Source of the DNA: Oscillatoriales cyanobacterium PMM_0008
GTDB taxonomy: Bacteria > Cyanobacteriota > Cyanobacteriia > Cyanobacteriales > Aerosakkonemataceae
Assembly (NCBI GenBank): GCA_949128025.1
Contig: CASBRD010000219.1
Coordinates: 1 to 34,871 of the forward strand
Length of the DNA stretch: 34,871 nucleotides
Direction of reading: 5' to 3'
Shown here in pieces: positions 24,181 through 32,290 of the stretch. A model generated the notes under the pieces. The model saw nothing but the letters and a program-made list of their open reading frames with translations. It had not been told where the DNA came from and did not search any database. The first letter of the stretch is position 1. The number at the start of each line of letters is the position of its first letter. Made by a program: the position numbers and the translations under genes.

Positions 24181-24258
24181 TTTTTTAGGTAACCGATGCG
24201 TAAGGATATGATATTTTTGAATAACTCGCTAATTTGTCAATAGTTAATACACAAAACC

Positions 24259-24912
24259 ATGAAAGATTTCTTCCTATTTAAGTATGGCTGGGAAATTTTA
24301 TCCCACACCGGCGAACATTTGTTTCTCGTAGGCATTTCTATTGGCATTGCTACACTCGTTGGCATTCCGCTTGGCATCCTCATCACCCGCCAACCGAAAT
24401 TTAGCCAACCGATTTTAGGCTTTGCGAATATCATGCAAACTATTCCCAGTTTGGCACTGTTTGGTTTTCTGATTTCCGTACCGCCGCCAATTGGGGGAAT
24501 TGGTGACACTCCAGCAATTGTCGCCCTCACACTTTATTCTCTCCTGCCCATTATCCGCAATACCTACGTTGGCATTAACAGCGTCGATCCTGCTATCCGC
24601 GAAGTTGGAAGAGGTATGGGTATGACCGATCGACAACTGTTATTTCAGGTCGAAATTCCATTAGCAATAGGTGTTATTTTGGCGGGGGTGCGCGTAGCTA
24701 CAGTCATTGCCATTGGTGTCGCCACTATTGCTGCTGCAATAGGCGCTGGAGGTTTGGGAGTGTTCGTTTTCCGGGGGATCGCCGTGGTGAATAATCAACT
24801 CATTCTTGCCGGTGCAGTTCCAGCTGCTGTAATGGCTGTTTTGGCGGATTTTGCTATTGGTTGGTTGGAATATCGCCTCACACCTACTGGCACAAGGAAA
24901 AATGAAAAATGA
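24259..24912 (+). CDS. Osmoprotectant-type ABC importer permease
   Basis: The 217-residue inner-membrane protein has five or six hydrophobic helices and the permease loop EVGRGMGMTDRQLLFQVEIPLA, which docks onto the ATPase. TIPSLALFGFLI and GVATIAAAIGAGGLG are typical of the ProW/OpuCB/OsmW group. Length is normal for this family. Its stop overlaps the start of the binding-protein gene by four bases (ATGA). The 5' gap holds repeats, so the promoter for this pair may be separate from that of the ATPase. Confidence 0.92.
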   Translation: MKDFFLFKYGWEILSHTGEHLFLVGISIGIATLVGIPLGILITRQPKFSQPILGFANIMQTIPSLALFGFLISVPPPIGGIGDTPAIVALTLYSLLPIIRNTYVGINSVDPAIREVGRGMGMTDRQLLFQVEIPLAIGVILAGVRVATVIAIGVATIAAAIGAGGLGVFVFRGIAVVNNQLILAGAVPAAVMAVLADFAIGWLEYRLTPTGTRKNEK

Positions 24913-25814
24913 AACAAAATAAAATTTGGGTATTGTGTCTTTTAGCTTTGGCTTTGATAGTTGCGATCGCAAGTTGCAACCCCAATGTTAATAGCCGTGG
25001 TGCAGACATCGTTATCGGCTCAAAAGATTTCACAGAACAAGACATTTTGGCAGAAATTTTAGCCCAGCAAATTGAAACAAAAACTAATCTCAAAGTAGAC
25101 CGCCGCTTTCGTCTTGGTTTCACTTATGTATGTCATAAAGCTCTATTGGCAGGTCAAATTGATGCCTATGTTGAATATACGGGAACAGCCTTGACTGCTG
25201 TTTTGAAACAAAAGCCGATTAGCGATCCGAAACTTGTTTATGAACTCTTGAAAAAAGCTTACGCCAACCAATTTGAGTTGTCAGTGATGCCATCGCTAGG
25301 TTTTGAAAACACTTTCGCCATAATTGTGCGAGGAGAAGATGCGCGGAGGCTAAATCTGCAAACTCTTTCCCAAGCTGCTAAATATACACCCCAATGGCGG
25401 GGAGGATTCGGCTACGAATTTTTAGAACGCGAAGATGGATTTCCCGGATTAGCCAAAACCTACAATTTACAGTTTGCCAAACCACCCCGCGTGATGGATT
25501 TGGGGCTGGTGTACCGGGCGTTAATCCAGAAGCAAGTAGACATGATAGCGGGAAACTCAACTGATGGACAAATTGCTCGATTGAATTTAGTAGTATTAAA
25601 GGACGATAAGCAATATTTTCCACCTTATGAGGCTGTGCCGATCGTGCGTTCTGCTACTTTAAAAAAATATCCCCAACTGCGTCAGGTAATTCAGCAATTG
25701 GGCGGATTGATTACGGCAGACGAAATGCGACATTTAAACTACCTGGTAGAGGGAGAACTTCGAGATGTTAAAGAAGTGGTGCGAGAGTTTCTCCAATCGA
25801 AAGGTTTGGTATAG
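24909..25814 (+). CDS. Osmoprotectant-type substrate-binding lipoprotein
   Basis: The 301-residue protein is the solute-binding part of the importer. It has a lipoprotein signal peptide with the lipobox IASC (Cys at about residue 23), so it is anchored in the inner membrane facing the periplasm. The fold matches the OpuC/OsmF family: IVIGSKDFTEQDILAEILAQ, then DAYVEYTGTALTAVL, TLSQAAKYTPQWRGGFG and the conserved ending DEMRHLNYLVEGE. The substrate is likely glycine betaine, choline or a related compound; which one cannot be read from sequence. ATGA overlap with the permease marks a two-gene unit. Confidence 0.92.
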   Translation: MKQNKIWVLCLLALALIVAIASCNPNVNSRGADIVIGSKDFTEQDILAEILAQQIETKTNLKVDRRFRLGFTYVCHKALLAGQIDAYVEYTGTALTAVLKQKPISDPKLVYELLKKAYANQFELSVMPSLGFENTFAIIVRGEDARRLNLQTLSQAAKYTPQWRGGFGYEFLEREDGFPGLAKTYNLQFAKPPRVMDLGLVYRALIQKQVDMIAGNSTDGQIARLNLVVLKDDKQYFPPYEAVPIVRSATLKKYPQLRQVIQQLGGLITADEMRHLNYLVEGELRDVKEVVREFLQSKGLV

Positions 25815-25902
25815 TAAAGTGCTGAGTACAAACACAGTCGCTTCCTTGCTTTGAGTTTTGCATCGGAATATAGACTATTTAACGTAAGTTGCTAGTTATA
25901 TA

Positions 25903-25955
25903 GGTACGTTGTTGCGCTTTAGCGCTAAAAGAGCGCTAAAGCGCAACAACGTACC
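25903..25955. repeat. Perfect 24-base-arm hairpin (GGTACGTTGTTGCG family)
   Basis: Arm 25903-25926 begins GGTACGTTGTTGCG and is followed, after a five-base loop (AAAAG), by its exact reverse complement at 25932-25955. Flanking AAGTTGCT (25887) and AGCAACTT (25961) extend the symmetry. It lies downstream of the binding-protein stop and could end transcription from either side, but it belongs to a dispersed family. Confidence 0.85.
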
Positions 25956-25997
25956 CAATTAGCAACTTGAGTTATTTAGATCAATACAGCCATTTCT

Positions 25998-26070
25998 TTG
26001 TAGGTTGGGTTGAGCGAAGCGAAACCCAACCTACTCTCGCTAAAAGAGCGCTAAAGCGCAACAACGTACC
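25998..26070. repeat. TAGGTTGGGTT hairpin plus half copy of the 25903 arm
   Basis: GTAGGTTGGGTT (26000-26011) pairs with AACCCAACCTAC (26023-26034) to give a hairpin. From 26036 to 26070 follows the right arm of the 25903 element without its left arm. These two and the hairpin at 25903 account for most of the 307-base gap before the gamma-glutamyltransferase gene. Confidence 0.75.
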
Positions 26071-26121
26071 GATTATCCATTCCGAACAATAGCCAATTGA
26101 ACTACTAACTTTATAAAAATC

Positions 26122-27897
26122 ATGAGTCTGTTTGGCAAGCAATTCCCGATCTTTTCTAGATACACTCGCTTTTTCCTATTCCTATTTATTCTTTGCTTCT
26201 CGATTTCCCTGTTTTGGTGCCAGTCATCGGCAAAATCCGCCTTTGTCCCGCCGCTGCGAACTAAAAAAGGTATGGTAGTTTCAGCTCATCCCCTCGCTTC
26301 TGATGCGGGACTTTCCATGCTACGCAAGGGCGGCAATGCCGTAGATGCAGCAGTAGCAACAGCTTTTGCGATTTCAGTGGTGGAACCTTTTTCGGCGGGG
26401 ATTGGCGGCGGTGGCTTTTTGATGCTGCATTTGGGACAAACTGGCGAGATGAAGGCGCTCGATTTCCGGGAACGGGCCCCCCTCCGGGCTACGCAGAATA
26501 TGTATCTAGATGAAGAGGGGAAAGTGCTACCAAATGCCAGCGTTACAGGCTATTTGGCGGTGGGGGTTCCCGGTACGGTGGCTGGACTTTATGAAGTGCA
26601 TCGTCAGTATGGTAAGCTTCCTTGGCAAGAGACGATCGCACCTGCTATTCGTCTGGCTAATGAAGGCTACGTCATCAGTTCTCTCGCCTCTGAGCGTTTT
26701 GTGCCGATGTCGCAAAAGCGCAAGGATGACATTCTCAATAATCCGGCAGCACGTCAAATTTTCGCTCCCAATGGTACATTGTTGGGGCGGGGAGATCGTG
26801 TGGTGCAGCGGGATTTAGCACGCACTTTACAGAGGATCGCTAAAGATCCGCAAAGTTTTTACACTGGGGAAATTGCTCGTACCATTGCCGATGATATGGC
26901 AAAAAACGGCGGTCTGATTACTCTTGAAGACCTCAAAACTTACAAACCAACTTGGCGATCGCCTTTATGCGGTACTTTCCGAGTTTACCGCATCTGTTCA
27001 ATGCCACCGCCTTCTTCTGGAGGCGTTCACCTCTTGCAAATTTTGAACATTATTGGCGATACCGATCTAAAATCCTTGGGATGGCATCACCCCGATGCGC
27101 TGCACTTGCTTGTGGAAGCAATGAAAATTGCTTATGCCGATCGCGCAGTTTATCTGGGCGATCCGGATTTTGTCAATGTTCCGGTTGCAGCGCTCACCAG
27201 TCGCGCCTATGCTGTTAAAAGGCGTCAGGAAATTTCTATGCAAAGGGCGCGACCTGCAAGCGAGGTTATAGCAATCGATCAAGAGACTTTGCAGCGTTTT
27301 GCTAATTCCAAAGAATCATCTGACACCAGTCATCTCAACGTTGTGGACGAACAGCGAAATGCTGTTAGCCTCACCTTTACTATTAATTATGGTTTCGGTG
27401 CGGGTGTGGTGGTGCCTGGAACTGGCATTTTGCTAAACAACGAAATGGACGATTTTGCAATTGCACCGGGTGTACCCAACCTTTTTGGTTTGGTGGGTGG
27501 AGATGCAAATGCGATCGCACCTCGCAAAATTCCGCTTTCCAGCATGACTCCCACGATCGTGACTCAAGACGAACGCTTGCGTTTGGCAACTGGTGCGCCT
27601 GGGGGCAGCACTATCATCACAACGGTACTGCAAGTCGTACTCAATGTATTAGAATACGACATGAATGTTGGTGCGGCTGTTTCTGCTCCCCGCATTCACC
27701 ATCAGTGGTTACCCGATCGACTCAGGGTTGAACCTTTTGGTTTGGATGTTGCCACTCTGGAAGAATTGCGTCGTCGCGGACATCCGATCGAGCAACAATT
27801 TCCTTGGGGTAATGCTAATGCGATCGCACTCACCTCAGACGGTTTTTTAGAAGGCGCTGCCGATCCTCGTGCGGAAGGTTCGCCTAGTGGTTATTAA
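26122..27897 (+). CDS. ggt: Gamma-glutamyltransferase
   Basis: The 591-residue protein is an N-terminal nucleophile hydrolase that transfers the gamma-glutamyl group of glutathione or releases it to water. An N-terminal hydrophobic segment (FFLFLFILCFSISLFWC, about residues 17-34) signals export or membrane anchoring. The family signatures are all present: GGNAVDAAVATAFAI, GGGGFLMLH, DFRERAP, and the cleavage site in SSDTSHLNVVD, where Thr402 becomes the nucleophile at the start of the small subunit. GGG and LSSMTPTIV follow, and the end LEGAADPRAEGSPSGY is typical. The length is normal. The gene ends convergent with, and overlapping, a small minus-strand gene. Confidence 0.95.
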   Translation: MSLFGKQFPIFSRYTRFFLFLFILCFSISLFWCQSSAKSAFVPPLRTKKGMVVSAHPLASDAGLSMLRKGGNAVDAAVATAFAISVVEPFSAGIGGGGFLMLHLGQTGEMKALDFRERAPLRATQNMYLDEEGKVLPNASVTGYLAVGVPGTVAGLYEVHRQYGKLPWQETIAPAIRLANEGYVISSLASERFVPMSQKRKDDILNNPAARQIFAPNGTLLGRGDRVVQRDLARTLQRIAKDPQSFYTGEIARTIADDMAKNGGLITLEDLKTYKPTWRSPLCGTFRVYRICSMPPPSSGGVHLLQILNIIGDTDLKSLGWHHPDALHLLVEAMKIAYADRAVYLGDPDFVNVPVAALTSRAYAVKRRQEISMQRARPASEVIAIDQETLQRFANSKESSDTSHLNVVDEQRNAVSLTFTINYGFGAGVVVPGTGILLNNEMDDFAIAPGVPNLFGLVGGDANAIAPRKIPLSSMTPTIVTQDERLRLATGAPGGSTIITTVLQVVLNVLEYDMNVGAAVSAPRIHHQWLPDRLRVEPFGLDVATLEELRRRGHPIEQQFPWGNANAIALTSDGFLEGAADPRAEGSPSGY

Positions 27898-28154
27898 GCT
27901 ACATCTGCGTCTGGATTTGCATTCAGGAATAAAGGTTGCTGCACTTCGCTGCTGGGTACTAACTTCCAGCCTGCTTTGGTTAATTTCTGGTAAGTTGCCC
28001 AACCTTTAGAACCATCGGGTTCGCGGTAATCTACTACAGCATATTGACGAAAAGCTGTATAAGGTCGCCACCCTTCATTGGATGATAATTGTAAATGCAA
28101 TATTTTTTGCCCGTTTGTACCAAAGGCAGGTAACCAGCACATCTGTCCAGCCAT
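27894..28154 (-). CDS. Conserved cyanobacterial hypothetical, 86 aa
   Basis: The protein (MAGQMCWLPAFGTNGQ...) has no membrane helix or known motif and is rich in aromatic residues, with YQKLTKAGWKLVPSSE near the end. AAAGGAG lies seven bases before the ATG, a strong ribosome binding site, and the frame looks protein-like throughout. Its stop overlaps the gamma-glutamyltransferase stop by four bases on the other strand. Function unknown; similar short proteins occur in many cyanobacteria as far as I can judge from its style, which is inference. Confidence 0.7.
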   Translation of the reverse strand: MAGQMCWLPAFGTNGQKILHLQLSSNEGWRPYTAFRQYAVVDYREPDGSKGWATYQKLTKAGWKLVPSSEVQQPLFLNANPDADVA

Positions 28155-28386
28155 AAATAAACTCCTTTGCGTAATTAAGGGAGGTGAAGCTGCAAGCAGG
28201 CTGTGTGAGGATGCGCTTTTTAGCTTCTGTTTTCAGCTAACCTAGCCTATGTTGACTAATTTGTCAATATCATCGCAAAAATTTATGAATACCTACCTCA
28301 TCCTTACAGGGTAGTTTTGCGTTAGTTCTTATCCAAAGGATATCAATCTTACGCAAGATTTAATAATTATTGGCGATATTGGCAGC

Positions 28387-28464
28387 GGATTTTGTAGCGG
28401 ATCTATCAAATGGGTGACTTCGCCTCCAACAAATTATTTATCTGTTACATCCGCTACAAAATCC
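28387..28464. repeat. Inverted repeat in the 28155-28491 gap
   Basis: GGATTTTGTAGCGGAT (28387-28402) and its exact reverse complement (28449-28464) face each other 46 bases apart. It lies just downstream of the DUF1802 gene and could act in transcription ending, but no T-run follows. The rest of this 337-base gap is AT-rich and holds nothing I recognise. Confidence 0.7.
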
Positions 28465-28491
28465 ATCCCCCAACTTCTGAATTTTTAATTT

Positions 28492-29088
28492 TTAAGCTTT
28501 AATTTGTAATTGATCCGATCGGGGGTTAGCAATCGCGGCACGGATGGTATTTGCTTGTTTGACGTACTCACCATCACTCAGTACTGGTGTGGCATCCGCG
28601 ATCGAAACCTCTTCGACTAAATCAATCCAAGACTTGCAGCCGCCATATTCTGGTTGATAGGGAATTAATTGGGGTTGAGCGAGTTTGTAAGTCCGCAGCA
28701 ATAAAATATACACAGGCTGACGGTGTTTCCATTTGAGACGATCGCTCACAAATTGCTCATTCCAAATGTGGTAAGGTAGCAGTGCTTTGACGCTGGGCTC
28801 GTAACTCACCATAAAAATATCAGTTATCTTCGCCCAAGCACCGATTCGCACAGTTTCTGGGTGCCAACCGGATTCTACTGGGCTTACTTTGCCAGCATAT
28901 TCTGGTTTGAGCAAATCCGGTTGTTGATGTTCAAAAGTCGGATAAAGTAAAATCTCGTCCTGGGCAACTTTGAACTGGTTCCCCTCCTCGCGAATGCCGC
29001 CTTTACGAAGCAGCACAATGGTTTTGCCTGACTCCAAGGCATCGACAGCAACTGCCCATTCCTTGAGTGCGTGAGTAGTCGATCGCAT
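28492..29088 (-). CDS. DUF1802 family protein
   Basis: The 198-residue protein begins HALKEWAVAVDALESGKTIVLLRKGGIREEG, the typical opening of DUF1802, and continues with LLYPTFEHQQPDLLKPEY and VSYEPSVKALLPYHIWNEQFV. It is soluble, without signal peptide. AGGTGA precedes the ATG. The function of the family is not known. It sits in a run of minus-strand genes with the 97-residue membrane protein upstream (62-base gap), with which it may be co-transcribed. Confidence 0.88.
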   Translation of the reverse strand: MRSTTHALKEWAVAVDALESGKTIVLLRKGGIREEGNQFKVAQDEILLYPTFEHQQPDLLKPEYAGKVSPVESGWHPETVRIGAWAKITDIFMVSYEPSVKALLPYHIWNEQFVSDRLKWKHRQPVYILLLRTYKLAQPQLIPYQPEYGGCKSWIDLVEEVSIADATPVLSDGEYVKQANTIRAAIANPRSDQLQIKA

Positions 29089-29149
29089 AGCTTTTCACCT
29101 GAGTTCTTCTTCCAGGCTAGCGGTTACAACACCAGTCAGCAGGCTGGAT

Positions 29150-29443
29150 TCACCGATAGTTGTCCCGGTTAAGGAAGAGTTTGTATCTGACATACGCTAC
29201 CCCGCCTGCGATCGCCAAACCCAAAATTATGGAAACGAAACTCACAGCTGTGCCAAAAACCCAAACGCCAACCAGTCCGGTAGCGACAAGTGCTGTAGCC
29301 TTCGCCACTTTCTTCAGTTTTGCGTAAGAAAGCTGGAAGCGGTTGGGCTCAGGTTTCGCGGATCTAGGTATATGCTGTATAGAGATTTCTGCCTCTAGTT
29401 CTTTGAGCCGCTGCTCTATGGGGTCATCATTTTGAGGACTCAT
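29150..29443 (-). CDS. Small membrane protein, conserved hypothetical
   Basis: The 97-residue protein has a charged N-terminal half (QRLKELEAEISIQHIP) and two adjacent hydrophobic segments (ATALVATGLVGVWVFGTAVS and FVSIILGLAIAGGVAYVRY), likely a membrane hairpin, with a basic C-terminus. The ribosome binding site is weak. It is upstream of the DUF1802 gene on the same strand. I recognise no family and the role is unknown. Confidence 0.65.
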   Translation of the reverse strand: MSPQNDDPIEQRLKELEAEISIQHIPRSAKPEPNRFQLSYAKLKKVAKATALVATGLVGVWVFGTAVSFVSIILGLAIAGGVAYVRYKLFLNRDNYR

Positions 29444-29625
29444 TAGTAGTCACCGAGTTGAAGACTATGACTTTGTTATACAGTCTATCCTCCCAAAGAC
29501 GAGGATTTGTGAATGTAAGCAGAAATTTACACCCCAGCTTTTAGCACATAAGACAGATGTTGCATCCACAGCCGCTTGCTGCAAGTCAAGATAGTTAAGA
29601 AGGCACAATAAACTCGGTATCAGAC

Positions 29626-30588
29626 ATGGAAATGCGACGTTTGGGCACCTCCGATGTGTATATCTCGCCCATCATTATGGGTACTTGGCAAGCTGGGAAA
29701 GCTATGTGGGTAGGAATTGAGGATTCCGAAACTATCAAAGCTATCCGGGCAGCTTTTGAGGCGGGTATTACAACGATCGACACTGCGGAAGTATACGGTC
29801 AGGGTCATTCTGAGCAGATTGTCGCACAAGCTTTATCAGATGTGCGCGATCGGGTGGTTTACGCCACCAAAGTTTTCGCCAATCATCTCAAGTATGACCA
29901 AGCGATCGAGGCGTGCGATCGGTCCCTGAAAAACCTCAAAACCGACTATATCGACCTCTACCAAATTCATTGGCCTTCCGGCGCTTTCAAAAGTGAAGTT
30001 GTACCGATCGAAGAAACGATGAGGGCGATGAACGATTTGAAACAGCAAGGCAAAATTCGGGCAATTGGCGTTTCCAATTTTGACCGCGCCCAGATAGCAG
30101 AAGCCAACCAGTACGGACGCATCGATAGCCTACAGCCGCCCTACTCTTTATTCTGGCGTCAGGTAGAAAAAGATGCTATGCCCTACTGCATCGAAAACAA
30201 TATTTCTATCCTTGCTTATTCCTCTCTGGCGCAAGGATTATTGACGGGAAAATTCAGCCCCAATCACAAGTTCGAGGCAGCAGATAACCGCGCTAAGAAC
30301 AAGCTGTTTATGGGTGAGAATTATGAGCGGGCGCAGTCAGCTTTAAACAAACTGGGGCCCTTCGCAGCACAACATGAATGCACTCTTGCCCAACTGTCCC
30401 TAGCTTGGTTAATTGCCCAACCACAAACGAATGCGATCGTCGGTGCGCGTAATGCCGAACAAACAGTACAAAATGCCAAAGCAGCTGATGTGAAACTATC
30501 TCCCGATCGACTAGCCGAAATAGACGCCATTGGCCGCACTGTCACCGATTATCTAGATGACAGTCCAATTATGTGGGATTGGAATTAA
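29626..30588 (+). CDS. Aldo/keto reductase
   Basis: The 320-residue protein is an NADPH-dependent oxidoreductase with the TIM-barrel of the aldo/keto reductase superfamily. The catalytic tetrad is visible: Asp52 in TIDTAEVYG, Tyr57, Lys82 in ATKVF and His115 in QIHWP. The cofactor-binding end VGARNAEQTVQNAKA and the N-terminal MEMRRLGTSDVYISPIIMG fit the family. ATG occurs twice at the start (29626 and 29632). The substrate is unknown. It is convergent with the exo/endonuclease-type gene, separated by a large repeat element. Confidence 0.95.
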   Translation: MEMRRLGTSDVYISPIIMGTWQAGKAMWVGIEDSETIKAIRAAFEAGITTIDTAEVYGQGHSEQIVAQALSDVRDRVVYATKVFANHLKYDQAIEACDRSLKNLKTDYIDLYQIHWPSGAFKSEVVPIEETMRAMNDLKQQGKIRAIGVSNFDRAQIAEANQYGRIDSLQPPYSLFWRQVEKDAMPYCIENNISILAYSSLAQGLLTGKFSPNHKFEAADNRAKNKLFMGENYERAQSALNKLGPFAAQHECTLAQLSLAWLIAQPQTNAIVGARNAEQTVQNAKAADVKLSPDRLAEIDAIGRTVTDYLDDSPIMWDWN

Positions 30589-30598
30589 AAGAAATTTT

Positions 30599-30872
30599 GG
30601 TACGTTGTTGCGATGCCGCGCTCTTTATTCCTTTCGGGCTACCAGATTATGTAAGGGCTCTCGCATTATATAGTGTTTCCATTTGAAATGTAAACAATGG
30701 TAGGTTGGGTTAGACGCGGTAATTAACTTAATAATGCTCACAGATAAGTCTTTGACCGCGTCGTAACCCAACATTCACTATTAAATATGCGTTCACGACT
30801 CATTTGAAAACGCTATACATAGTCTTCCACAACCGTTGGGAGTAAGATAGCGCGGCATCGCAACAACATACC
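30599..30872. repeat. 274-base element with 24-base inverted ends, containing MITE copy B
   Basis: The left end (30599-30622, GGTACGTTGTTGCGATGCCG...) and right end (30849-30872) are inverse with one mismatch. The outer 14 bases equal those of the hairpin at 25903, while the inner part differs. A whole MITE-like element (30669-30817) lies inside, so one repeat seems to have jumped into another. No ORF is present. Confidence 0.8.
30669..30817. repeat. MITE-like element, copy B
   Basis: This 149-base element matches 23907-24054 along its whole length with only scattered differences, including the TATAG[T/C]GTTT ends and the inner TTGGGTTAGACGCGGT inverted pair. It has no ORF and TA at both outer edges. 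The high similarity suggests recent movement. Confidence 0.85.
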
Positions 30873-30898
30873 TGAATAGTTTTATTATGGGCTACTAG

Positions 30899-31849
30899 CT
30901 ATATAGCTAAATCCGTAATTAGAGGCAGATGATCCGAACCAACATTCCCGCCAGTCCGAACCTTCAAAACCTTAATTTCTGGACTTACCAGACAATGATC
31001 TATCGGAATGGATAATAGCGGCATATAATAAGTTGGCCAAGACGGTAGGACGCCAAAGCCATATCGCGCATTCCGCAAGCCTGTCTGATGTACAAAATGC
31101 TTGTAATACGGCGACCACATCGTTATATTGAAATCGCCGATCGCCAAAACAGGAGTTTTGATTTTTGCTATATAATCTCCCAGTTCTGCTAGCTCTTTAT
31201 TTCGGAAATTAAAACTAGATTTTTTGGTGGGAATGCTAGTATGAATAGTTAAAACTGAAAGAGTTTTATCTTTAAGTTTTATCTGAGCAAATATAGTTTT
31301 TTTGCCTTCACCCAAATATTGAATTGATGATTTTTGCAGCGGTATTTTACTATAAATAGCTGTTCCGAATCGCGAGTCATCTCGGTGAACAACAGAATAG
31401 GGAAGAATCTCTTGTAAAACTGTTAATTCTTTTTCCCAAGACTCGCTGACCTCTACAAAAACTGCTAGATCTGGGTCTTCTCGCTTTACTAGGGATATTA
31501 CCTGAGAATACTGTTTGTTTTTATATAAAACATTGGACTGCCAAAGTCGCAATTGTTGTGCGGCTGTTGGAGTGGCGATCGCAGTTTGAGGCAGATACCA
31601 CGGCAGCACTTCAACCAAGTTAATTAAAATGCAAAAAAGACTAACAATACACCAAGCTTTTTGGCGAATAATCAAAAAGAAAAAGAAGGTACAGAATCCA
31701 ATAACCAAATATTGCAGTTTAAAGCTGGAGGTGAGGTCTAGAATGTAGTGTAATTCTCCCAGATACCCAGTTAGAGAAAATAAACAAGTTAAAACCGTTG
31801 CGAAAATAAACGTCGGGCCGATCGCACGGGACGCTAGTTTGGCTATCAT
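30899..31849 (-). CDS. Membrane-anchored endonuclease/exonuclease/phosphatase-family protein
   Basis: The protein has three hydrophobic segments in its first 95 residues (ATVLTCLFSLTGYL, LVIGFCTFFFFLII, CIVSLFCILINLVEVLPW) and a hydrolase domain after. The domain belongs to the endonuclease/exonuclease/phosphatase superfamily: LRLWQSNVLYKN, DPDLAVFVEVSE, VLTIHTSIP, AIGDFNITMWSPYY and the ending GSDHLPLITDLAI, which hold the metal-binding Asn, Glu, Asp and His. The target could be nucleic acid or a phosphoester and is unknown. The ATG at 31849 is used; TTG at 31855 is possible and has the better-spaced AAAAGG. Confidence 0.9.
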   Translation of the reverse strand: MIAKLASRAIGPTFIFATVLTCLFSLTGYLGELHYILDLTSSFKLQYLVIGFCTFFFFLIIRQKAWCIVSLFCILINLVEVLPWYLPQTAIATPTAAQQLRLWQSNVLYKNKQYSQVISLVKREDPDLAVFVEVSESWEKELTVLQEILPYSVVHRDDSRFGTAIYSKIPLQKSSIQYLGEGKKTIFAQIKLKDKTLSVLTIHTSIPTKKSSFNFRNKELAELGDYIAKIKTPVLAIGDFNITMWSPYYKHFVHQTGLRNARYGFGVLPSWPTYYMPLLSIPIDHCLVSPEIKVLKVRTGGNVGSDHLPLITDLAI

Positions 31850-31868
31850 TTGCAATATAACCTTTTAG

Positions 31869-32290
31869 TTATTGATTTTGATTACTTTTCAATTCAGTCT
31901 CTTGGTCAGAAGTAACCTCAATCGGCATGAGATTGACTTCAATCTGCTTTTCGGCTACCAATTGAGTCGTTTGTTTATTCTCCGTACTGTTATCTAATTC
32001 AGTCTCTTGGTCAGAAGCAACATCCAGCGGCATGGGATTGACTTCAATCTGCTGTTCTGGTAGCGATTGAGTAGTTTGTTGATATTCCGAATTGCTTGAC
32101 AATTCCGTATATTGGGAGAAAGCAACATCAAGCAGCATGGGATTGATTTCGATCTGCTGTTCTGCTAGCAACTGAGCCGTTTGTTGATATTCTGAATTGC
32201 TTGACAATTCAGTTTCGCGGTCAGAAGTAACCTCAATGGACATGGGGGTGACTTCAATCTGCTGTTCTGGTAGCAACTGAGTAGTTCGAT
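31869..32290 (-). repeat. Four tandem 105-bp coding repeats
   Basis: Units of 105 bases (35 codons) repeat almost four times at the 3' end of the coiled-coil gene; for example AATTCAGTCTCTTGGTCAGA recurs at 31891 and 31996. The last unit is shortened by two codons. Divergence between units is modest, so copy number may vary among strains. Confidence 0.88.
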
